A stretch of DNA of 64,000 nucleotides from Novosphingobium chloroacetimidivorans (GTDB lineage Bacteria; Pseudomonadota; Alphaproteobacteria; Sphingomonadales; Sphingomonadaceae), in NCBI RefSeq assembly GCF_014204535.1, contig NZ_JACHLR010000017.1:1-64000 (forward strand), in the 5' to 3' direction. The notes under the pieces are model-generated. The model was not told the origin of the DNA. It saw only the letters and a program-made list of their open reading frames with translations, and made no database searches. A program made the translations under genes and the position numbers. The stretch's first letter is position 1. Each line of letters opens with the position of its first letter. This document shows, piece after piece, positions 54,570 to 64,000 of the stretch.

Positions 54570-55307
54570 TTAAGCCGACTTGCCCCGCATGTCCCGGATA
54601 GCCATTTCCAAAAGTCGTGCGCTGCAGCTGAGATAGCGTTCTTCGTCGCGGTCGAACGGTAGTCCGGTCAGCTTGGGCAAGCGCTTGTCGGTCGATAACG
54701 TGATCGAGCGTTCGATGCCGGTCATCAGCACCGTCGCCATCGAGATCTCGGGCGAACCAGGTTCACGGCCCTGGTCGGACATCTGCCGCACGATCAGCCC
54801 GATCAGGGGTCGGGTCGAGTTGATGCGGTGCAGCATCATGCGGACATCGAGTTGGTCCGCCAGGCTGTTGCGCAAGTGCAGCAGGCCGGAATGGCGAGCC
54901 CAGAACTCATGATAGGCGCGCACGAAAGCCTGGGTCCGATCGGCGAGTTCCTCGTCAAGCCAGCGGTCCCGCGCCTGCGCCAGGTAGGCAGCCTCCGCCG
55001 TGGCCATCACTGGCTCGAGCACGGCCAGCAGCAGCTCGATCTGATCCGAGAAGTAGTTGTAGAGCGAGGACATGCCTAGGCCGGCCCGGCGAGCGACGCC
55101 GCTCAGCGTAAAGGCTTCGTCCTCGTTATTCTCGATCAGTTCAAGCGCGGCAGCCAGGATCCGCTCACGCGTCACCCGCCCCTTGCGGCCCAGCTTCTGG
55201 CCCGCGAGGTTGTGGCTGACTGCCTCGCAGGACACAGCCACGGCCACGGCAAGCGGCGGCGGGAATGCCGGCTCCTGCTGTCGAGCTGCGGTCGCCGCCC
55301 TGGCCAT
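54570..55307 (-). CDS. TetR/AcrR-family regulator
   Basis: 245 residues. Helix-turn-helix RERILAAALELIENNEDEAFTLSGVARRAGLGMSSLYNYFSDQIELL (in parts) is preceded by about 40 less ordered residues, so a later start is possible. The C-terminal helical domain would bind the inducer. It is the last gene of a minus-strand run: SnoaL-like, SDR, aldehyde dehydrogenase (17-base gap), TetR. Autoregulation and control of this run are likely. The 190 bases beyond its stop hold a CCCGGG/CCCGGG hairpin at 54487-54503 but no gene. Confidence 0.88.
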   Translation of the reverse strand: MARAATAARQQEPAFPPPLAVAVAVSCEAVSHNLAGQKLGRKGRVTRERILAAALELIENNEDEAFTLSGVARRAGLGMSSLYNYFSDQIELLLAVLEPVMATAEAAYLAQARDRWLDEELADRTQAFVRAYHEFWARHSGLLHLRNSLADQLDVRMMLHRINSTRPLIGLIVRQMSDQGREPGSPEISMATVLMTGIERSITLSTDKRLPKLTGLPFDRDEERYLSCSARLLEMAIRDMRGKSA

Positions 55308-55324
55308 ACTTCAGCGCGCGCCGA

Positions 55325-56815
<1,491 letters not shown>

Positions 56816-56876
56816 GGTCGGATCCTTGACGGTTCGCTTAGGGGTGTTTTGGCGCAAACGGAAGAGTGTGGCAGCA

Positions 56877-57614
56877 TCAGGCCTTGCTGGCGCTGACCGA
56901 TATGTGCGGAAGCTGGACGTCGGGCGGCAAGTCCAGCAGCGCCCGGAATACCCCGGTCACGTTCTCGCAGTTGGAGATCGGCCGCTCACGCAAGTTGACC
57001 CCTGCCGCTATCGAGCGCTTGTAGAACTCCTGCGCCGCCGCGGGATCCCAAGCCGGCGCGTCCTTGCCGACCTCGAACATCTGGCCCGCCCGCACGGTGG
57101 TGACGCGGATGCCGAGTTCCTCGACCTCGGCGCCTAGCGCCTCGCTGAAGCGCTCCAGCCCGGCCTTGCTGCTCTGGTACAGCGACAGCATGGCGAAGGG
57201 CACGACGATGGATTCGCTGCTGACGTTGATGATCTGGCCACCCGCCCCCATCATCGGAATAGCCGAGCGGCAGCAGTAGATCGGGCCGGCGAGGTTGGTC
57301 GTGACCGAGGCGGCGATCTGCGCGTCCGTGGCATCGACCACCTTGAACGGTTCGTAGACCGCGGCATTGTTGATCAGCACGTCGATCTTCGCGAAGCGCT
57401 CGGCGATGCGGGCAAAGGCCGCGCGCACGGAGTCTGGCGAAGCGACGTCGCACTCGACCGCCAGGTGCCCTTCTCCGAGCTCCTGCGCGAGCGCCTGAAC
57501 CTTGCCGAAGGTACGACCGAGCAGCACGACAGTTTCGCCCTCGGACGCGAAGCGACGCGCCAGCGCGCGCCCGAGCCCGAGACCTGCTCCGGTGATGACG
57601 ATCGTCTTGGCCAC
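56877..57614 (-). CDS. Short-chain dehydrogenase/reductase
   Basis: 245 residues, classical SDR: cofactor motif TGAGLGLG, NNAAVYEPF, INVSSES (catalytic Ser) and YQSSK (Tyr and Lys). The Arg in LGRTFG after the second strand hints at NADP(H), though this is weak. It should interconvert an alcohol and a ketone, for example a hydroxyacyl intermediate. GTG at 57614 is chosen because GGGAGAG lies just upstream; the ATGs further up overlap that site. The stop is 61 bases before the aldehyde dehydrogenase start. Confidence 0.93.
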   Translation of the reverse strand: MAKTIVITGAGLGLGRALARRFASEGETVVLLGRTFGKVQALAQELGEGHLAVECDVASPDSVRAAFARIAERFAKIDVLINNAAVYEPFKVVDATDAQIAASVTTNLAGPIYCCRSAIPMMGAGGQIINVSSESIVVPFAMLSLYQSSKAGLERFSEALGAEVEELGIRVTTVRAGQMFEVGKDAPAWDPAAAQEFYKRSIAAGVNLRERPISNCENVTGVFRALLDLPPDVQLPHISVSASKA

Positions 57615-57750
57615 ACACTCTCCCGACATGCTTTGCGCTATGTTCGCGCTCATCATATCGGCAGAACGGGAGAGTGCCTATCGCAACCGCAATCGTTCGG
57701 GCGATATCGGGAACGGCGTTCCCCGGCACTGCGGCGAAGGGCGGCTGTCG

Positions 57751-58233
57751 TCAGCCCGGCGCCGTCGAGCCGGGTTCCGCCGCGCCGTTCATCGCCGATC
57801 CGCTACGGACTTCGAGGATCAGGCGCGTCAGCACCTGAGACTTGATACGCCAGCCCTCGGCGGTGCGGACGTAGCGCTCATGATAATGGCCGGTGCCCCA
57901 TAGATCGAAGCTGTCCTTGATGACGCGATCCTGCATCGCCCACACCACGTCCACCGCATCGGGCCCGTCGAACGTCATCTGCGGCTGATGGACGTGGTGC
58001 GTAGTCCTGGCATCGGCCAAGCTGGCACTGACGTATTCGACCATCTGCGCCCTGCCCTCCACCCTGGTGCCGCCGCTGTCGGTCGTGTCGGACACGCAAT
58101 CGGGAGTGAAAAGCTCTGCCCAGGCGTCCCACTGCTTGGTGTCGAGCAGGCGGCAGTAAGCAGCCTTGACGTTGCAGATCGCAAGCCAGTCGGCGAAGTC
58201 AGGAATAGTGGTCGGATGCGTCATGAAAGTCAC
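57751..58233 (-). CDS. SnoaL-like/NTF2-fold protein
   Basis: 160 residues with the alpha+beta cone fold pattern of the nuclear-transport-factor-2 superfamily: DFADWLAICNVKAAYCRLLDTKQWDAW (in parts), LFTPDCVSD, THHVHQPQM and GHYHERYVRTAEGWRIKS. Members include small isomerases, dehydratases and lyases. The His-rich centre and the ADW/AYCRLLD start match the SnoaL-like group common in sphingomonad catabolic clusters. GTG 58233 has AGGAC six bases upstream; ATG 58224 is possible. Between the acyl-CoA ligase and the SDR. Confidence 0.8.
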   Translation of the reverse strand: MTFMTHPTTIPDFADWLAICNVKAAYCRLLDTKQWDAWAELFTPDCVSDTTDSGGTRVEGRAQMVEYVSASLADARTTHHVHQPQMTFDGPDAVDVVWAMQDRVIKDSFDLWGTGHYHERYVRTAEGWRIKSQVLTRLILEVRSGSAMNGAAEPGSTAPG

Positions 58234-58292
58234 CGATCTGTCCTAGAGACGTGCGATGGTGAAGGCCGCCTTCCCCGCACATGCGGGTGCCC

Positions 58293-59999
58293 TCAACCCG
58301 CCGTGTCCAGACGTTCCGCCGCGAGCTTGCGCAGTTCGGACGTCTTGATCTTGGCGCTGCCGGTCGTCTCCAGGTCATTCTCGGCCACGAACAGGATGCG
58401 CCGGGGCACCTTGTAGCTGGCGAGCTTCTCCTTGGCGAAAGCCTTGATCGCCTCGGCGCTGGGCGACGTGCCGGCGACCGGCACGATACAGGTCACCACC
58501 AGCTCGCCCAGCAGCTCGTCCGGAACGCCGACCGTCTGCGAGACCTTCACCTCCGGATGGTCGCGGATCACCGCATCGATCTCCAGCGGGGAGACGTTGG
58601 CGCCGCCGGTCTTGATGATGTCGTTCAGCCGCCCTTCCCAGTGCAGCCGTCCACGCTCGTCGATGTATCCGCCGTCGGCAGTGCGCAGGAAGCCTTCGGA
58701 GTCCAGCGACTCGTCGAGCGGGATGCCGATGTAGCCCAGCATCAGCGTCGGCCCCTTCACGGCGATCTCGCCGCGTTCGCCGATCGGCACGGTCTTGCCG
58801 GTTAGTGGCTCGACGATCTTGATGGTGGAGCCGGCCGTGGGCACGCCGTGGCTGTCGCCGGCGACCTCGGGCGGCGTGCCGGTGGGGAAGACCGAAATCA
58901 ACGTGAAAGTCTCGGTATTGCCATAGGCTTGGCCCGGCTCCATCCACTCGCTGTGGATGGTGGGGTGCTGCGCGATGGGCATGTGCTTGTCGACGTAGCG
59001 CATGGGCGACAGATCGACCTGGAGGTAATTGGGCGCGGCGGCCAGCTGTGGCCACTGGTGTGGCCAGGCGATCGGCAGCGTCGCACGCTCCTTCTCCATG
59101 ATCTCCAACGCTTCAGCCGGATCGAACCAGCGCTGTAGCAGCAGGGTGCCGCCAGTCGACAGCGTGGTGCCCAGCGCCATGGTGAAGTTGCCCGACCAGA
59201 AAAAACCGTTGGCCGACCAGGTGCGCGGCGGGTGCGCCGGGTCGATCGCGTACCACTTGGCCCACCGCCAGATCTGCAGGGTAACGGCCCGGTTGGCGCT
59301 GAGGATGCCCTTCGCCTTCCCGGTCGAGCCAGAGGAGAACAGAAGGATGCCGGGATCCGCCGGTGCAACGGTTTCGGCACGTGCCAGCACGGTGGCATCG
59401 GCGATGTCGCGGCCTCGCGCCAGGAACGCGCTCCAGCTCTCGATCATGCCGATCGGCTCTCCGCCGTCGATCGTCGCGAGATAGCGCAAGAACGGATAGC
59501 GCTCCGACTGCAAGGCGCCAGGCTCGGCCTTAAGCGCCAGCGGCTCCAGCTCGAGCAGCGCTTGCGCGAAGTCCTTCTTGAGGACGTGGCGCTCCAGCAG
59601 GAGGCACGAGACCCCAGAGGCCTTGAGCACGACGTCCAGCTCACTCGGCGTGTAGAAGGTGCTGATCGGCGTCGCGACGCCGCCCGCCAGTGCGGCACCG
59701 AACGCAGCGGCGAGGAACTCGTGCCGATTGGTCATCAGGATGCCGACGCGGGTGCCCTTGCCGATGCCGAGCGCCACAAGCGACTTGGCGACATCCATCG
59801 CGCGGTCGAGCAGGTCCTGGTAGGTCCAGCGGATCACCTGATCGCCCAGGTGCAGGACCGCCGCCTCGCGCGGGCCATAGCGCTCGGCGACCTCACGCAC
59901 GAAGCCTGCGAGCGTCAGCGCTCCCAGCCCTTCTTCCTCGGCAAGCGGAATGCCGCGCACTTCGGACACGCCGCCGACGATCTCAGCCAATTGCGTCAT
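58293..59999 (-). CDS. Acyl-CoA ligase (AMP-forming), second copy
   Basis: 568 residues. LLFSSGSTGKAKGIL (P-loop), QAYGNTETFTLI in place of the usual YGxTE, GFLRTADGGYIDERGRLHWEGR (in parts), IKTGGANVSPLEID and the C-terminal TTGSAKIKTSELRKL with the catalytic Lys. It is only distantly similar to the ligase at 42439, so it probably acts on another acid. Its stop is 59 bases before the SnoaL-like gene start, and it probably starts the minus-strand run. The 250 bases upstream (60000-60249) hold no gene I can support. Confidence 0.92.
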   Translation of the reverse strand: MTQLAEIVGGVSEVRGIPLAEEEGLGALTLAGFVREVAERYGPREAAVLHLGDQVIRWTYQDLLDRAMDVAKSLVALGIGKGTRVGILMTNRHEFLAAAFGAALAGGVATPISTFYTPSELDVVLKASGVSCLLLERHVLKKDFAQALLELEPLALKAEPGALQSERYPFLRYLATIDGGEPIGMIESWSAFLARGRDIADATVLARAETVAPADPGILLFSSGSTGKAKGILSANRAVTLQIWRWAKWYAIDPAHPPRTWSANGFFWSGNFTMALGTTLSTGGTLLLQRWFDPAEALEIMEKERATLPIAWPHQWPQLAAAPNYLQVDLSPMRYVDKHMPIAQHPTIHSEWMEPGQAYGNTETFTLISVFPTGTPPEVAGDSHGVPTAGSTIKIVEPLTGKTVPIGERGEIAVKGPTLMLGYIGIPLDESLDSEGFLRTADGGYIDERGRLHWEGRLNDIIKTGGANVSPLEIDAVIRDHPEVKVSQTVGVPDELLGELVVTCIVPVAGTSPSAEAIKAFAKEKLASYKVPRRILFVAENDLETTGSAKIKTSELRKLAAERLDTAG

Positions 60000-60249
60000 C
60001 GTTTCCCCTTCCCGATCTCGGCCGCGCCGCTTCTTCCAGGCTCATCCGGGAGCAGCCCAGCCGACGAATTCAACCAGCAGTGTCGTCGTTCCCGCCGGAG
60101 GCGTGCATCCCACTTCCTTTCCCGCATTGACGGAGGAGCGGGGCGCCGGATCGGCGAGGCCAACGGTCAGAAGCAGAGGGCCGTCCTCCCCTGATGCTGG
60201 CTGCGTCGCGGCGCCGCGGATCTTGCGTCCGCTTGCGCCGCTTTGCACC

Positions 60250-61245
<996 letters not shown>

Positions 61246-61380
61246 CGCATTCTCCTGGCTGGCCGGCGCAGCGCACCGGCGTGATGCCCCCTTGGGGCTA
61301 TGAACCTATGCGCCCGCACAAGAGCCAAGACCCGCTTCGCGTCAATGACGCGCACGCAGGTCATCGCCCGAGCGAAGGCA

Positions 61381-62061
61381 TTATTCGCCGGTCTGCGGTC
61401 GCACCCGCTCGACGATCTCGGGAAACGCCTCTTCCCGCATCGTGCCGAAGAGCGACAGGCGCACGATCTCCTGGCTGAAGCGCCGGCTGAGCTCCAGCCG
61501 CTGCTTGTGCGTGTGCGCATGCGCGCGGGCCAGGATCGGCCAGAAGAACACACCCGCCAGATTGACGACCGAGAGCACTTCGACGTCGATGCCCGGCTCG
61601 GCCATGCCGGTCCGGGCGAAGCGGCCGAACGAGCCGGCATACTCGCGCCAGAAGGGATCCTGGCGCGGATCGGGCGAGGCGAGCACCTGCTGCAACCAGA
61701 CCCGGCACATGTCCGGATTTTCCATGGCGAAATCGCACAACCGCTCGACCATGGCGAGCGGATCGACGTCCTCGACGCGGCGCTCGCCCAGAGTGGCAGG
61801 ATCGCCGAACACCGCGCGAAACAGCCTGTCGGAAACCCACTGCACGGTCGCCTCGATCAGGCGCTCGCGCGTTTCGAAATGCTGATAAGCAGTGCCGCGG
61901 TTGACGGCGGCAAGGTGCGCGACTGCCGAAAGGCTGACGCCCTCGGGACCGTCCTTTGCCAGCAGGTTGCTGGCCGCTTCCAGGATCGTTTCGCGCGTGG
62001 CGATCGGATCGCGTACACGTCGACGGGTCTTGGCCTCGACGGCGGATGCTGCTGCGCTCAT
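61381..62061 (-). CDS. TetR/AcrR-family regulator, second
   Basis: 226 residues. HTH region RETILEAASNLLAKDGPEGVSLSAVAHLAAVNRGTAYQHFETRERLI (in parts) and a helical ligand domain with His/Gln/Lys-rich AHAHTHKQRLELSRRF near the end. 135 bases separate its stop from the AcuI-like gene start, same strand. It probably marks the border of the catabolic region, since sulfate-assimilation genes follow. The inducer is unknown. Confidence 0.88.
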   Translation of the reverse strand: MSAAASAVEAKTRRRVRDPIATRETILEAASNLLAKDGPEGVSLSAVAHLAAVNRGTAYQHFETRERLIEATVQWVSDRLFRAVFGDPATLGERRVEDVDPLAMVERLCDFAMENPDMCRVWLQQVLASPDPRQDPFWREYAGSFGRFARTGMAEPGIDVEVLSVVNLAGVFFWPILARAHAHTHKQRLELSRRFSQEIVRLSLFGTMREEAFPEIVERVRPQTGE

Positions 62062-62211
62062 CGGGCGAGCATAGCCGGAGTGTGACTAATCGACAATGTT
62101 GATCACGTCTGACTGTCCTCTGGCGTGATAGCTTAGTCCAAGGTCGATCCAGCACCGACCAGGGTACGGTTTCGGCACGTCACCGCCGAGCCGTCGGAAC
62201 CTTATGGCGCG

Positions 62212-62964
62212 CTATCGGGCGGCAGGCGTCAGCGCCGCGACTTCGGCCAGGATCCGCGCGGCGTGTTCCTTGCGGCAGATGAGCAGGTCCGGCATGTAGA
62301 CGTCCGCCTGATTGTACACCAGCGGCGAGCCGTCGATCCGCGACGCATGCAGCCCCCAACCCAGCGCCACCGCGACCGGCGCGCAACTGTCCCACTCGTA
62401 CTGCCCGCCAGAGTGCAGGTAGATGTCCGCCTCGCCGCGCAGGATCGCCATCGCCTTGGCACCGGCCGAGCCCATCGGCACCAGTTCCGCGCCGAGCTTT
62501 TGCGCCACCTCGGTCGCCTCGCGCGCGGGACGGGTGCGGCTGACCACCATGCGCAGGACCTCAGGCGCAGCGGGCACTTCACCGGGCCGATCGGAGCGCA
62601 GCACCACGTCGCAACCCGGCAGTGCCACGGCGCCGAGCGCCGGGCGCCCGTCGACCGCCAGCCCTACGTGCACCGCCCAGTCCTGCCGCTCCTCGCCGTA
62701 CTCCCGAGTGCCGTCGACGGGATCGACGATCCACACCCGGCTCTGGCTCAGGCGCTCGGCATTGTCCTTCTCCTCCTCGGAGAGCAGTCCATCGTTAGGC
62801 CGCTGCTCGCGCAAGGCGTGGACCAGGAACTGGTTGGCGGTCTGGTCGCCCGCCTTGCCCAGCGCCTTGCCGCCGAACACGCCCGAGGCGCGGACCTGCA
62901 GCAGGATCTTGCCCGCCTGCTCCGCCAGATGCGCCGCGAGATCACCGTCGTTTTGGATTGTCAT
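62212..62964 (-). CDS. cysQ: 3'(2'),5'-bisphosphate nucleotidase CysQ
   Basis: 250 residues of the inositol-monophosphatase superfamily. Metal site: LLSEEEKDN (Glu), WIVDPVDGTREY (DPxDGT) and QYEWDSCAPVAVA (the distal WD). It hydrolyses 3'-phosphoadenosine 5'-phosphate, the by-product of sulfate activation, to AMP. The ATG at 62964 follows GGGAGAGAG. The run continues upstream with cysNC, separated only by a palindromic element, so both belong to sulfate assimilation. Confidence 0.93.
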   Translation of the reverse strand: MTIQNDGDLAAHLAEQAGKILLQVRASGVFGGKALGKAGDQTANQFLVHALREQRPNDGLLSEEEKDNAERLSQSRVWIVDPVDGTREYGEERQDWAVHVGLAVDGRPALGAVALPGCDVVLRSDRPGEVPAAPEVLRMVVSRTRPAREATEVAQKLGAELVPMGSAGAKAMAILRGEADIYLHSGGQYEWDSCAPVAVALGWGLHASRIDGSPLVYNQADVYMPDLLICRKEHAARILAEVAALTPAAR

Positions 62965-62980
62965 TGTCTCTCTCCCTGTC

Positions 62981-63096
62981 CTTCTCCCCTCCCCAGCGGG
63001 GAGGGGTCGGGGGTGGGGGAGCGGGACCAAAGGTCACGCGTCCACGCCAGCGTCGGTACACCCACCTCCCAACCTCCTCCCTCGAGGGAGGAGGGG
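62981..63096. repeat. Palindromic element between cysNC and cysQ
   Basis: About 116 bp: hairpin CTTCTCCCCTCCCC-AGC-GGGGAGGGG at one end and CCTCCTCCCT-CGAGGGAGGAGG at the other, with GGGGGTGGGG and CCCACCTCC as inner complements. Same general plan as elements A-E, distinct sequence. Placed inside a likely operon, it could modulate distal expression. Confidence 0.7.
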
Positions 63097-63106
63097 CTTG
63101 CTCATA

Positions 63107-64000
63107 TCACGCGTCGCCTAGCAGCCGGTCGATGATCAGGTCGGCCGCCTCTTCCGCGGTGATCGCCTGGGTATCGATGCGCAGTTCCGGATTGCGCGGC
63201 GCTTCGTATGGGCTGTCGATCCCGGTGAAGTTCTTGAGCTCGCCCGCTCGCGCCTTCTTGTAGAGGCCCTTCACATCGCGGCTCTCGGCCACGCGCAGCG
63301 GGGTGTCGATGAACACCTCGATGAACTCACCCTCCGGCAGCATGCCGCGGACCATGTCGCGCTCGGCCTGGAACGGCGAGATGAACGCGGTGATCACGAT
63401 CAGGCCGGAGTCCGTCATCAGCTTGGCGACCTCGCCGACGCGGCGGATATTCTCGATCCGATCGGCCTCGGTAAAGCCCAGGTCCTTGTTGAGCCCGTGG
63501 CGCACGTTGTCGCCGTCCAGCAGGAAGGTGTGCCGGTTCATCCGGAACAGCTTCTTCTCGACCAGGTTGGCGATCGTCGACTTGCCCGAACCCGACAATC
63601 CGGTGAACCACAGCACCGCGGGCTTCTGGTTCTTGAGGTCGGCGCGTTGCTTGCGGCCGATGTCGAGCGCCTGCCAGTGCACGTTCTGCGAACGGCGCAG
63701 CGAGAAGTTGATCATGCCCGCCGCGACCGTTGCATTGGTCATCTTGTCGATCAGGATGAACCCACCGAGGGTACGGTTCTGCTCGTAGGGCTCGAACACC
63801 ACGGCCTTGTCAGTGGTCAGCTCGGCGACGCCGATGGCGTTCAGCTCGAGCGTCTTGGCCGCCATGCGGTCCATGGTGTTGACGTTGACCGTGTACTTGG
63901 GCTCCTGCACCGTCGCCGAAACTTGCTGCGTGCCGAGCTTGAGCCAATAGGCGCGGCCCGGCACCATCGCCTCGTCGGCCATCCACACGAAGGTCGCCTC
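63107..64000 (-). CDS. cysNC: Sulfate adenylyltransferase large subunit / adenylylsulfate kinase fusion, 3' part
   Basis: Incomplete: it runs off the window at 64000; about 297 residues visible. The first 100 are the C-terminal beta-barrel of CysN (EF-Tu-like: [56 protein letters not shown]). The rest is a complete APS kinase: P-loop [75 protein letters not shown] (in parts). CysN with CysD makes APS from ATP and sulfate; the CysC domain phosphorylates it to PAPS. Downstream neighbour cysQ disposes of the PAP by-product. Confidence 0.96.
   Translation of the reverse strand, partial: EATFVWMADEAMVPGRAYWLKLGTQQVSATVQEPKYTVNVNTMDRMAAKTLELNAIGVAELTTDKAVVFEPYEQNRTLGGFILIDKMTNATVAAGMINFSLRRSQNVHWQALDIGRKQRADLKNQKPAVLWFTGLSGSGKSTIANLVEKKLFRMNRHTFLLDGDNVRHGLNKDLGFTEADRIENIRRVGEVAKLMTDSGLIVITAFISPFQAERDMVRGMLPEGEFIEVFIDTPLRVAESRDVKGLYKKARAGELKNFTGIDSPYEAPRNPELRIDTQAITAEEAADLIIDRLLGDA

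Overview
The window is GC-rich chromosomal DNA, apart from one AT-rich gene, and looks like a sphingomonad (Alphaproteobacteria, Sphingomonadales, Novosphingobium/Sphingobium-like). Three things point there: the block infA - maf - short RNase E/G-like - yacG - tRNA-Phe; two large TonB-dependent receptors; and a dense set of CoA-dependent catabolic genes with many GTG/TTG starts behind GGAGAG-type ribosome sites. The genus is inferred; no rRNA is present.

Layout. 1-4.2 kb: tyrosine phosphatase, a 5'-truncated NodT-type efflux remnant, a ModE-like regulator whose 3' end runs into a palindromic repeat, and a crotonase. 4.4-8.4 kb: a HAMP-GGDEF-EAL protein, a small exported protein, a terminase-small-subunit-like DNA-binding protein and a HigB/HigA-type toxin-antitoxin pair. 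8.4-10.3 kb: one AT-rich gene for a NACHT-family STAND NTPase, the best candidate here for a horizontally acquired immune gene. 10.6-26.3 kb: mostly housekeeping (lepA, a PAS-GGDEF-EAL-PilZ protein, ferredoxin-NADP reductase, uvrC, a TonB receptor with a long Gly/Pro insert, infA, maf, RNase E/G-like, yacG, tRNA-Phe, Na+/H+ antiporter). 26.4-32.4 kb: a complete tripartite RND efflux operon.

32.4-62.1 kb is a roughly 30-kb catabolic region: NAD(P)-dependent dihydrodipicolinate-reductase-like protein, TonB receptor, MFS exporter, thiolase, two CaiB-type CoA-transferases (one apparently circularly permuted), two acyl-CoA ligases, two amidohydrolases, two crotonases, a fused double acyl-CoA dehydrogenase, a DUF2889 protein, aldehyde dehydrogenase, SDR, SnoaL-like protein, AcuI-like reductase, and MarR, IclR and two TetR regulators. 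Together these supply uptake, CoA activation, beta-oxidation and regulation for an unidentified hydrophobic or cyclic carboxylic acid. The window ends in sulfate assimilation (cysQ and the 3' part of cysNC).

Between genes lie several families of palindromic elements. The main family (five copies, 2888-17553) carries internal hairpins whose arms differ between copies but stay complementary, so a folded structure is being conserved.
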